A stretch of DNA of 5,645 nucleotides from Bordetella parapertussis (GTDB lineage: Bacteria; Pseudomonadota; Gammaproteobacteria; Burkholderiales; Burkholderiaceae_D): assembly GCA_945867725.1 (NCBI GenBank), contig CAMBJI010000146.1:1-5645 (forward strand), written 5' to 3'. Position 1 is the first letter of the stretch; each line of letters opens with the position of its first letter. Below are positions 1-5,600 of this stretch, piece after piece. The translations under genes and the position numbers were made by a program. The notes below the pieces were generated by a model. That model was given only the letters and a program-made list of their open reading frames with translations, was not told the DNA's origin and searched no databases.

Positions 1-442
1 CATTCCTGTCACGACCGCACGCGACATGCATGAAGCCGTCATGTCCCATGTGGGTCAACAATCGGTATTCATCGCCGTTGCTGCCGTAGCTGACTGGCGC
101 GTTGCAGAAGTCAGTTCACAAAAAATAAAAAAACAAGATTCATCAACACCGTCACTGCAATTTGAAACTAACCCCGACATACTGGCTTCGGTCGCGGCTT
201 TGCCTTCCCCGCCTTTTTGCGTCGGGTTTGCAGCAGAGTCCGAGGATTTGCTCGCACATGGCGCAGCCAAGCGGGAGCGGAAAAATATTCCACTACTCGT
301 CGGGAATATTGGTCACCAGACTTTCGGAAAAGATGAAAATGAAATTGTGATTTTTGATGCGCAAGGTCATAAGGCGCTACCGCGCGCGAGTAAGGATAGC
401 CTCGCCGTGACGCTGATCGCTGAGATTGCCCGTCGCCTTTAA
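1..442 (+). CDS. coaBC: CoaBC C-terminal fragment: phosphopantothenate-cysteine ligase domain (5' end outside window)
   Basis: Bifunctional CoaBC joins cysteine to 4'-phosphopantothenate using CTP (CoaB) and decarboxylates the product (CoaC) in cytosolic coenzyme A synthesis. Only the last 146 residues are visible, read in the frame starting at base 2, so the whole CoaC half and the start of CoaB lie upstream. Numbering the visible residues from that point, AAVADWR is at 27-33, followed by the lysine cluster KIKK at 41-44, which matches the E. coli segment containing the catalytic, nucleotide-binding lysine. NPDIL is at 57-61, VGFAAE at 74-79 and LLVGNIG at 98-104. These occur in the family order, and the protein ends at TAA (440-442) at the expected place after the last helix. 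GNIG replaces the E. coli AND-V segment, which I recall as common in betaproteobacteria. dut follows in the same direction after a 119-bp T-rich gap; coaBC-dut is a common neighbour pair in proteobacteria. Confidence 0.93.
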   Translation, partial: IPVTTARDMHEAVMSHVGQQSVFIAVAAVADWRVAEVSSQKIKKQDSSTPSLQFETNPDILASVAALPSPPFCVGFAAESEDLLAHGAAKRERKNIPLLVGNIGHQTFGKDENEIVIFDAQGHKALPRASKDSLAVTLIAEIARRL

Positions 443-471
443 TCAAAATTTTTTTACGCTTTTCCTGATCG

Positions 472-546
472 TTTGTATTTTTTCTCCGTTTATTTTTTCG
501 TTGTTGATTTTTTCTTTGTCTATTTTTCCATTGCCCTTTTTCTTTT
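472..546. repeat. Degenerate 15-bp T-rich tandem repeat (about five units) between coaBC and dut
   Basis: The spacer 443-561 is extremely T-rich on the + strand. From 472 it falls into consecutive 15-bp units (472-486, 487-501, 502-516, 517-531 and a weaker 532-546) with approximate consensus TGTTTATTTTTTCTT. A single A before a run of five or six T recurs at 477, 492, 507 and 522, exactly 15 bases apart. The units differ at several positions, so this is an old or selected repeat rather than a recent expansion. No GC-rich stem precedes the T runs, so it is not a standard intrinsic terminator. The tract ends 15 bp before the dut start and leaves dut without a clear Shine-Dalgarno sequence. Function is unknown. 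Confidence 0.7.
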
Positions 547-561
547 GCGTCTTCAGACACC

Positions 562-1011
562 ATGAAAACAATCGCTGTCAAAATCCTTGACCCGCGCATG
601 CGCGACCAAATGCCCACTTACGCCACAACAGGTAGTGCAGGACTGGATCTGCGTGCCTGCCTCACAGAACCTGTCACCATCGAACCCGGCAGTACGCATC
701 TGGTGCCGACCGGTCTGGCGATTCACATCGCTGATCCCGCCTATGCGGCAATGATTCTTCCGAGAAGTGGGCTGGGACATAAACACGGCATCGTACTGGG
801 CAATCTCGTCGGACTGATCGATTCGGACTATCAGGGTGAGCTCATGGTCTCTACTTGGAATCGTGGCAGCACAAGCTTTGTGCTAAATCCTATGGAGCGT
901 CTTGCTCAGCTGGTCATCGTACCGGTGATGCAGGTAGCATTCGATATCGTCGACAACTTCGAGAGCAGTGAACGTGGTGAAGGCGGCTTTGGTAGTACGG
1001 GTAAAAAATAA
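562..1011 (+). CDS. dut: Deoxyuridine 5'-triphosphate nucleotidohydrolase (dUTPase)
   Basis: Hydrolyses dUTP to dUMP and pyrophosphate in the cytosol, keeping uracil out of DNA and supplying dUMP for dTMP synthesis. The 149-residue protein has the length of trimeric bacterial dUTPases and shows all five signature motifs: motif 1 GSAGLDLRA (24-32), motif 2 [10 protein letters not shown] (67-76), motif 3 GLIDSDYQG (84-92) with the presumed catalytic Asp89, motif 4 RLAQL (113-117), and the C-terminal arm [10 protein letters not shown] (138-147), which closes over the active site of the neighbouring subunit. The N-terminus [13 protein letters not shown] lines up with E. coli Dut, which fixes the start at 562 although no good Shine-Dalgarno sequence is visible. 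The upstream spacer is the T-rich repeat; the lipoprotein gene starts 12 bp after the stop, suggesting co-transcription. Nothing in the protein looks degraded. Confidence 0.97.
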   Translation: MKTIAVKILDPRMRDQMPTYATTGSAGLDLRACLTEPVTIEPGSTHLVPTGLAIHIADPAYAAMILPRSGLGHKHGIVLGNLVGLIDSDYQGELMVSTWNRGSTSFVLNPMERLAQLVIVPVMQVAFDIVDNFESSERGEGGFGSTGKK

Positions 1012-1023
1012 GTCGGCGCTAGA

Positions 1024-2127
1024 ATGATCGTTCACGCGACTATGAGCGCTATCGACAAACGAAATGTGCCGCTCTTCTTGGCGGCCTTGGTACTGCTGGT
1101 GTCCTGCACCACGACGCATGTGAAACCCCCGCCGAGTGTCAAAACTCCGGTGAATGTAAAAACTCCGACGAATGTGCCGGAAAAAAAAGTTGAGCCCTCT
1201 CAAGACGTATCTGCATTTGCGTTGCTGATAGCTAGGCAGGAACGTATCTACCGCGTAGCCGCTCCCTTGATGGTAAAAAATGCGCCGCTTTGTCGTTCAT
1301 TCGCGCGTCCACTGCTCGGGTTCACTGCAAAAAATCTGTATTCCTATCCCGCCGAGCTCGCCCCTGCCGCCGAGTCGGCGCTCAAACTGGATGACCGGCT
1401 GCGTGTGATGCAGGTGCTCGATGGCAGCGGCGCGATGCGCGCCGGCATACGACCCGGCGACATTCTTCAATCCATACAAGAACAAGCACTACCGCTTGGG
1501 GCGCAGGCAGAGAACGAAGCGGCACGATTGCTGGCGCCGTTGATAAAAAACGCGACCGATATCTCTGTCGTGGTCTTGCGTCAGGATCGGCCGCTCAAAT
1601 TGACAATTCCCCTGACCGCAGCCTGTGCTTTTTCAATGGAAATCGGGCACGCACCACAGGTGAATGCTTATGCGGATGGTCGGCGGATCATGATCACGAG
1701 GGGCATGCTGGATTTTCTAAGTGCCGATGAAGAACTCGCGGTCATTCTTGCACGCGAAATTGCACACAACGTGTTGCAACACACCGCTACCCAGCAGATG
1801 ACGGCAACCGTCGCCAGCCTGATCGATGCACTACTGCCCTTGCAGCCAGATGCCGCATCGCTTGCCAGTCGTGGAGGCCTGCGGCCTATGCCAGCGAAAG
1901 CCGATCAGGAAGCCGATCGAATGGCGATGTATTTGCTGGCACGGGCTGGCTATGATCCGGCAGCGGCAGAACGTACGATAGCGAAACTCGCTCAATCCTA
2001 TCCGGCATCGCTGACCAACACTTATACGGCGCTACATCCTTGGACACCTGAACGGCGGCAATCGATGCAGACTACCCTGAGCGAAATTCGCCAGAAACAG
2101 ACGTCGAAGAATCCTTTGCTACCCTGA
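1024..2127 (+). CDS. Putative lipoprotein with PDZ-like and M48 peptidase-like domains; first zinc-ligand His replaced by Arg
   Basis: Predicted envelope lipoprotein of 367 residues. The N-terminus has a short charged region, a hydrophobic core (15-26) and a lipobox LVSC with Cys28 as the lipidation site. A repeat-bearing Pro/Lys/Thr linker follows (about 34-60). A PDZ-like domain spans about 120-196, with AGIRPGDIL at 140-148. The M48 region begins near NAYADG (214-219). At the metal site it reads AREIAHN (243-249): Glu245 and His248 of HExxH are kept, but the first His is Arg244 (codon CGC, 1753-1755; one transition from CAC). The distal EAD glutamate is present (Glu296 in QEADR), as is the AGYDP segment after it. 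Cys90 and Cys201 could pair in the periplasm. M48 lipoproteins such as BepA and LoiP act in outer-membrane quality control, but the substrate here is unknown and activity is doubtful. Start 1024 is uncertain: ATG at 1042 would give 361 residues and a more typical signal peptide, and neither has a clear Shine-Dalgarno sequence. It lies 12 bp after dut, likely in the same operon. Confidence 0.88.
   Translation: MIVHATMSAIDKRNVPLFLAALVLLVSCTTTHVKPPPSVKTPVNVKTPTNVPEKKVEPSQDVSAFALLIARQERIYRVAAPLMVKNAPLCRSFARPLLGFTAKNLYSYPAELAPAAESALKLDDRLRVMQVLDGSGAMRAGIRPGDILQSIQEQALPLGAQAENEAARLLAPLIKNATDISVVVLRQDRPLKLTIPLTAACAFSMEIGHAPQVNAYADGRRIMITRGMLDFLSADEELAVILAREIAHNVLQHTATQQMTATVASLIDALLPLQPDAASLASRGGLRPMPAKADQEADRMAMYLLARAGYDPAAAERTIAKLAQSYPASLTNTYTALHPWTPERRQSMQTTLSEIRQKQTSKNPLLP
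1138..1173 (+). repeat. Two 18-bp tandem copies in the lipoprotein linker
   Basis: Bases 1138-1155 and 1156-1173 are near-identical in-frame copies encoding VKTPVN and VKTPTN. A further partial copy (Val-Pro) follows. They lie just after the lipidated cysteine, in a disordered Pro/Thr/Lys tether between membrane anchor and folded domains, where length variation by slippage would be tolerated. Confidence 0.7.
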
Positions 2128-2133
2128 TCAGAA

Positions 2134-2304
2134 TCAGCCCGGCCTGGAAACTTCAAAGCTGAATTTGACGCGCTTCACGTCGTTTGCGGCGATGACGACT
2201 TGAACGCCCTGGGCATCATGGCTAGCGACAGCGCACAGCGTTATCGCGGCGCCATTCGTTCTTAAAATTCGTTCGAATATTTCTTTGAACATTCCTTCGA
2301 ACAT
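2134..2304 (-). CDS. Possible small ORF, 56 residues, unknown function
   Basis: Reading the minus strand from ATG at 2304-2302 gives 56 residues ending at TGA 2136-2134, six bases beyond the stop of the convergent lipoprotein gene. I do not recognise it. Residues 1-16 form a four-residue repeat (MFEG, MFKE, IFER, ILRT), likely amphipathic. The rest looks like a small beta-rich segment, with GVQVVIAANDVKRVKFSFEV at 33-52. Third codon positions after residue 18 are mostly G or C, as in the neighbouring real genes. Against it: it is short, no Shine-Dalgarno sequence stands at a normal distance (GAAGGA abuts the inner ATG at 2292), and the clpA terminator lies upstream, so it would need its own promoter. 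A weak TTGGGA-N17-TATCGA match precedes it. It could be a genuine small protein, a remnant of a longer gene, or chance. Confidence 0.33.
   Translation of the reverse strand: MFEGMFKEIFERILRTNGAAITLCAVASHDAQGVQVVIAANDVKRVKFSFEVSRPG
2267..2302. repeat. Three degenerate 12-bp tandem repeats
   Basis: Consecutive units 2267-2278, 2279-2290 and 2291-2302 follow the pattern ATTCSTTCGAAC with a few changes. A diverged unit precedes them at 2254-2265 and another may follow at 2303. TTCGAA palindromes at 2272-2277 and 2296-2301 are exactly two units apart. On the minus strand the 12-bp period encodes a four-residue period at the N-terminus of the possible small ORF. Confidence 0.65.
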
Positions 2305-2340
2305 CCATTGTTTCGATACGATCTCTGCACAATAGTCCCA

Positions 2341-2376
2341 AAATAAAACAGGGCCCCACTTACGTCGGGGCCCTGT
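2341..2376 (-). terminator. Intrinsic terminator of clpS-clpA
   Basis: A perfect 10-bp GC-rich stem (2348-2357 pairing with 2367-2376, ACAGGGCCCC with GGGGCCCTGT) encloses a 9-base loop. On the minus strand it is followed by TTTTATTTT, a good U-rich tail. It starts 22 bp beyond the clpA stop. The + strand side lacks a T run, so it mainly terminates clpA transcription. Confidence 0.92.
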
Positions 2377-2398
2377 CTATTTCAATACCGCCGGAGTA

Positions 2399-4702
2399 TT
2401 ACTCGACTTCAGCAGCTTCCTGTGGTGGTGCAGCCGGTGGCGGCGTGTCCCCTTCGACGAATTCAAGACGAATATGCTCTTCTTCGTCGAGATCGACATT
2501 GACGCGCCCACCAGAAACCAACTTACCAAACAACAGCTCATCAGCCAGTGCCTTACGAATCATGTCTTGAATCAGGCGCGACATGGGACGGGCACCCATC
2601 AGTGGATCAAATCCCTTCTTGCCAAGGAATTTGCGCAGCTTATCGCTGAACACAGCTTCGACCTTTTTCTCATGCAGTTGCTCTTCGAGCTGCATGAGGA
2701 ATTTGTCGACCACGCGCAGGATGATGTCCTCATTGAGTGCGCCGAAGCTGATGATGGAATCCAGACGATTGCGGAACTCTGGCGTGAACATACGCTTGAT
2801 ATCAGCCATTTCATCACCGGCCTGCTTGGATTCGGTGAAACCCATGGAGCGCTTTTGCAAGCTCTCGGCGCCGGCATTGGTCGTCATGATGATGATCACA
2901 TTGCGGAAGTCTGCCTTGCGACCATTGTTGTCTGTCAGCGTGCCGTGGTCCATCACTTGCAACAGGATATTGAACACATCCGGATGCGCCTTTTCGATTT
3001 CGTCCAGCAGCAGTACCGCATGCGGTTTCTTCGTGATCGCTTCGGTCAGCAGACCGCCCTGATCAAAACCGACATAGCCCGGCGGCGCGCCGATCAGGCG
3101 ACTTACCGCATGACGCTCCATGTACTCGGACATATCAAAACGAATCAGCTCGATACCCATAATGAAGGCCAGCTGTTTGGCGACTTCGGTCTTGCCCACA
3201 CCGGTTGGACCAGAGAAAAGGAAAGAGCCGATCGGCTTGTCAGTTTTACCGAGCCCAGCGCGGGCCATTTTGATCGCTGCGGCCAATGCCTCGATCGCAG
3301 GATCCTGACCGAACACGACGTTCTTCAGATCGCGGTCGATGGTCTGCAGCTTGGTACGATCATCCTGATTGACCGACTGCGGCGGAATACGCGCGATTTT
3401 CGAAATGATGTCTTCGATCTCGGGCTTGCCGATGGTCTTTTTCTGCTTGGACTTGGGCAGGATACGTTGCGCTGCGCCAGCTTCGTCAATCACATCAATC
3501 GCCTTGTCGGGCAAGTGACGATCATTGATAAAGCGCGCAGCCAACTCGGCTGCTGTTGTCAGTGCCAGCGCCGAGTACTTCACGCCATGGTGCTCTTCGA
3601 ACCGTGATTTGAGGCCACGCAGAATCTGCACGGTCTGCTCCACGGTCGGCTCGTTCACATCTATCTTTTGGAAACGGCGCGACAGGGCATGATCTTTTTC
3701 GAACACACCACGGTACTCATTAAAGGTGGTTGCACCTATGCATTTCAACTGACCGCTCGACAAGGCAGGCTTGAGCAAGTTCGAGGCATCCAGCGTACCG
3801 CCCGATGCAGAGCCCGCACCAATGATGGTGTGAATTTCATCGATGAACAAAATCCCGTTGGGATTGTTCTTCATTTGTTTGAGTACTGCTTTGAGACGCT
3901 GCTCGAAGTCACCACGGTACTTGGTACCGGCTAGCAACGCACCCATGTCGAGTGAATACACGACCGCGTTTTGCAAAATCTCAGGCACTTCGCCTTGCGT
4001 GACGCGCCAAGCCAAGCCTTCGGCAATCGCAGTCTTGCCAACACCGGCTTCGCCCACCAGCAGCGGATTATTTTTGCGGCGACGGCAAAGCGTCTGAATC
4101 ACGCGCTCTACTTCAGCCTCGCGGCCAATCAGTGGATCAATCTTGCCTTCGGCTGCCAGCTTGTTGAGGTTTTGGGTGAACTGATCCAGCGCGCTTTCTT
4201 TCTGCTGCGTTTCAGTGGCGCCTTCTTCAACACCCTCGGAAGCTTTTTGCGGCTCGGACTGCTGGTCTTTGCGCACGCCATGCGAAATGAAATTAACGAC
4301 GTCCAGGCGCGTGATTCCTTGCTGATGCAGGTAATACACTGCATGCGAATCTTTTTCACCGAAAATCGCGACCAGTACATTGGCACCAGTTACTTCTTTT
4401 TTGCCGTTCGATGCAGACTGAACGTGCATGATTGCACGCTGTATCACCCGCTGGAAACCCAGCGTCGGTTGCGTATCGACCTCGCTGGTGCCAGGTACTG
4501 TTGGTGTGTTGTCATTGATAAAGTTGGTCAGCGTCTTGCGAAGGTCATCAATATTGACCGCGCAAGCTCGTAGCACCTCGGCTGCGGAAGGATTATCCAG
4601 CAGCGCGAGCAGCAGATGCTCAACGGTAATGAACTCATGCCGAGCTTGTCTCGCTTCGACAAAAGCCATGTGCAAACTAACTTCGAGTTCCTGAGCAATC
4701 AT
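2399..4702 (-). CDS. clpA: ATP-dependent Clp protease ATP-binding subunit ClpA
   Basis: Hexameric AAA+ unfoldase that threads substrates into the ClpP peptidase; with ClpS it degrades N-degron proteins. The 767-residue protein has the full ClpA layout. The N-domain (about 1-142) binds ClpS, and a charged linker follows (about 143-175). The D1 ATPase has Walker A GEAGVGKT (217-224), pore loop KYRG (261-264) and Walker B ILFIDE (284-289). The D2 ATPase has Walker A GPTGVGKT (498-505), pore loop GYVG (542-545), Walker B VLLLDE (563-568), sensor-1 TTN (607-609), RNR (644-646) and sensor-2 GAR (703-705). The ClpP-docking tripeptide at 620-622 is MGF rather than the E. coli IGL. The tail (751-767) is Pro/Ala/Glu-rich. 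I start it at 4702 ([10 protein letters not shown], matching E. coli MLNQELELSL) because GGAGG lies just upstream; an in-frame ATG at 4720 has no such support. It overlaps the clpS stop as ATGA and ends at its own terminator. No internal lesion is seen. Confidence 0.98.
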   Translation of the reverse strand: MIAQELEVSLHMAFVEARQARHEFITVEHLLLALLDNPSAAEVLRACAVNIDDLRKTLTNFINDNTPTVPGTSEVDTQPTLGFQRVIQRAIMHVQSASNGKKEVTGANVLVAIFGEKDSHAVYYLHQQGITRLDVVNFISHGVRKDQQSEPQKASEGVEEGATETQQKESALDQFTQNLNKLAAEGKIDPLIGREAEVERVIQTLCRRRKNNPLLVGEAGVGKTAIAEGLAWRVTQGEVPEILQNAVVYSLDMGALLAGTKYRGDFEQRLKAVLKQMKNNPNGILFIDEIHTIIGAGSASGGTLDASNLLKPALSSGQLKCIGATTFNEYRGVFEKDHALSRRFQKIDVNEPTVEQTVQILRGLKSRFEEHHGVKYSALALTTAAELAARFINDRHLPDKAIDVIDEAGAAQRILPKSKQKKTIGKPEIEDIISKIARIPPQSVNQDDRTKLQTIDRDLKNVVFGQDPAIEALAAAIKMARAGLGKTDKPIGSFLFSGPTGVGKTEVAKQLAFIMGIELIRFDMSEYMERHAVSRLIGAPPGYVGFDQGGLLTEAITKKPHAVLLLDEIEKAHPDVFNILLQVMDHGTLTDNNGRKADFRNVIIIMTTNAGAESLQKRSMGFTESKQAGDEMADIKRMFTPEFRNRLDSIISFGALNEDIILRVVDKFLMQLEEQLHEKKVEAVFSDKLRKFLGKKGFDPLMGARPMSRLIQDMIRKALADELLFGKLVSGGRVNVDLDEEEHIRLEFVEGDTPPPAAPPQEAAEVE

Positions 4703-5013
4703 GCTTCCTCCATCACGCATTGAAGCGGGTGTCCCGCCTTCCGGGCGTGGGTTAATACAAGTTCCACTTTTGTACTGGCTATATCTTTAGGATATACCCC
4801 GCACATACCTTTACCATCGCGATGCACTTTCAACATGATCTGGGTGGCAGTCTCCCGATCCTTGTTGAAATACTCTTGGATGATAGCCACCACGAATTCC
4901 ATCGGGGTGTAATCATCATTGAGCAGCAAAACCTGATACATGGACGGCGGTTTAACCGCCGCCTTTTTCTCCTTAGGAATAAGAAGTGTGCCATTCTCTT
5001 CGTTAGTTGCCAT
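4699..5013 (-). CDS. clpS: ATP-dependent Clp protease adaptor ClpS (N-recognin)
   Basis: Small cytosolic adaptor that binds substrates with bulky hydrophobic N-terminal residues and hands them to the ClpA N-domain, changing ClpAP substrate choice. The 104-residue protein is of normal length. A flexible, Lys-rich N-terminal extension (about 1-24), needed in the family for delivery, is followed by the folded core. The ligand pocket is intact: [10 protein letters not shown] (32-41) supplies Asn32, Asp33, Asp34 and the gatekeeper Met38, and His64 in KVHRDGKG (62-69) matches E. coli His66. CGVYPKDIA (71-79) and the TKVELV strand (81-86) complete the fold. The start at 5013 gives the expected N-terminus, though its Shine-Dalgarno sequence is weak (AGAAG next to the ATG). 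It is first in the clpS-clpA pair and diverges from the csp gene across a 331-bp gap. Confidence 0.97.
   Translation of the reverse strand: MATNEENGTLLIPKEKKAAVKPPSMYQVLLLNDDYTPMEFVVAIIQEYFNKDRETATQIMLKVHRDGKGMCGVYPKDIASTKVELVLTHARKAGHPLQCVMEEA
4706..4711 (-). promoter_or_regulatory. Shine-Dalgarno sequence of clpA inside the clpS 3' end
   Basis: GGAGGA on the minus strand (4711-4706) ends three bases before the ATG at 4702. It lies in the last codons of clpS, whose TGA (4701-4699) overlaps the clpA ATG as ATGA. This fixes the clpA start and indicates translational coupling, tying ClpA output to ClpS translation. Confidence 0.85.
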
Positions 5014-5188
5014 GCTTCTATTCTAAAGCCCTCATACTGGTGCGTAACCGCTTAAGCCAATGATATCCGCCCCACGTAAAGATAGTACGCCGAATCCTGA
5101 TGACGCGCAGATCGCCATTTTTTCCACGCGTCGCAGGCTGCTATTACTAGTTATCTCCTGCCTAAATATAGCTCTTTTGGCAATTAAC

Positions 5189-5217
5189 TTGACTTTTCCT
5201 TTTTTTACGCAAACAAT
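5189..5217 (+). promoter_or_regulatory. Candidate sigma70 promoter of the csp gene
   Basis: TTGACT (5189-5194; five of six consensus bases) is separated by 17 bp from AACAAT (5212-5217; four of six). Transcription from about 5224 would give a leader near 120 nt, in line with the long 5' leaders known for cold-shock mRNAs such as E. coli cspA. The T-rich spacer lies between the two boxes. Confidence 0.5.
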
Positions 5218-5256
5218 GCAAAACATCAATGTGTGCTTTATGGCACTCACTGACTT

Positions 5257-5299
5257 AGGAGGAGCATTATTAGAAGGGGCAGCGTCATGCGAGCTTCTT
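5257..5299 (+). promoter_or_regulatory. Possible leader hairpin that masks an orphan Shine-Dalgarno sequence
   Basis: A full AGGAGG (5257-5262) sits in the presumed csp leader, but no ATG, GTG or TTG follows at a usable distance; only ATT occurs at 5266. The bases GAGGAGC (5259-5265) can pair with GCTTCTT (5293-5299), giving seven pairs including two G-U and a 27-base loop. It may be a ribosome standby or temperature-sensitive element. This is pattern inference only. Confidence 0.3.
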
Positions 5300-5344
5300 G
5301 CTTTTAGGGCTCGTGTGATTGGTCAATTTTAGGAAAACGCTTTT

Positions 5345-5548
5345 ATGGCAACAGGTACAGTGAAGTGGTTTAACGATGCCAAAGGCTTCGGTTTTATCAC
5401 TCCGGATGATGGTGGCGAAGATCTGTTCGCACACTTCTCTGCGATTAATATGAATGGCTTCAAAACCCTCAAAGAGGGACAAAAGGTCCAGTTTGAAGTA
5501 ACGCAAGGCCCCAAAGGCAAGCAAGCTTCCAACATCCAGAGTGCCTAG
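5345..5548 (+). CDS. CspA-family cold-shock protein
   Basis: Small single-domain OB-fold protein (67 residues) that binds single-stranded RNA and DNA; family members act as RNA chaperones or antiterminators in cold or stationary phase. It begins [10 protein letters not shown], and both nucleic-acid-binding motifs are intact: RNP1 KGFGFI (13-18) and RNP2 DLFAHF (26-31), with the aromatic residues Trp8, Phe15, Phe17, Phe28, His30 and Phe31 kept. The conserved [11 protein letters not shown] strand (42-52) and the [10 protein letters not shown] end (55-64) follow. AGGA at 5331-5334 lies ten bases before the ATG and is the likely ribosome site. The position next to a divergent clpS-clpA pair is that of enteric cspD, but the length and sequence are closer to the general CspA/CspE type, so I assign no paralogue name. 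A small hairpin (5543-5547 with 5556-5560) overlaps the stop codon. Confidence 0.96.
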   Translation: MATGTVKWFNDAKGFGFITPDDGGEDLFAHFSAINMNGFKTLKEGQKVQFEVTQGPKGKQASNIQSA

Positions 5549-5565
5549 TTACCATTAGGCTCCTT

Positions 5566-5600
5566 AAAACCCCCGACAAAACCGGGGGTTTTTATTTTTT
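5566..5600 (+). terminator. Intrinsic terminator of csp, probably bidirectional
   Basis: A 10-bp stem pairs AAAACCCCCG (5566-5575) with CGGGGGTTTT (5583-5592) around a 7-base loop, followed by TATTTTTT. It begins 18 bp after the csp stop. On the minus strand the same stem is followed by TTTTAAGG, a weaker but usable tail. Confidence 0.93.

Larger units (their letters stand above)
5014..5344. other. Divergent regulatory region between clpS and csp (331 bp, no convincing gene)
   Basis: This AT-richer stretch must hold the clpS promoter (minus) and the csp promoter plus leader (plus). I found a reasonable + strand sigma70 promoter, a structured leader with an orphan Shine-Dalgarno sequence, and a weak sigma32-like match at 5051-5075. 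On the minus strand, TAGAAT at about 5025-5020 could be a -10 box, but it would give an almost leaderless clpS mRNA, so I do not call it. Open frames here (for example a 90-codon + strand frame from 5060 with one hydrophobic stretch) lack ribosome sites and overlap the promoter elements. Confidence 0.6.

Noticed and set aside
443..561. T-rich spacer as an intrinsic terminator after coaBC
   Set aside because: No GC-rich hairpin precedes any of the T runs.
168..617. Minus-strand frame with a Lys/Arg/Asn/Gln-rich repeated segment across the coaBC-dut gap
   Set aside because: The basic repeats are simply the reverse reading of the 15-bp T-rich repeat, and the frame overlaps coaBC and dut, which are clearly coding on the + strand.
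2125..2265. 45 open codons in frame after the TGA of the lipoprotein gene, as if the stop were a nonsense mutation or recoded
   Set aside because: The protein already ends as M48 proteins do, shortly after the HPWTPERR segment. The downstream reading looks unlike a domain, and the opposite strand looks more coding-like.
2474..3607. Long + strand open frame (377 codons) opposite clpA
   Set aside because: It is the antisense of the conserved ClpA coding sequence, has no ribosome site, and its translation resembles no family. Long antisense frames are usual opposite such genes.
4703..4720. clpA start at the upstream ATG (4720)
   Set aside because: It adds six residues (MRDGGS) not found in ClpA, and the GGAGG site would then lie inside the coding sequence rather than just before the start at 4702.
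5032..5250. Minus-strand 72-codon frame upstream of clpS
   Set aside because: It overlaps the divergent promoter region, has no ribosome site, and its translation has no recognisable features.
5060..5332. + strand 90-codon frame with a hydrophobic segment, upstream of csp
   Set aside because: It has no Shine-Dalgarno sequence, its start lies inside the possible sigma32 match, and it runs through the csp promoter and leader. It resembles no family I know; I treat it as chance.
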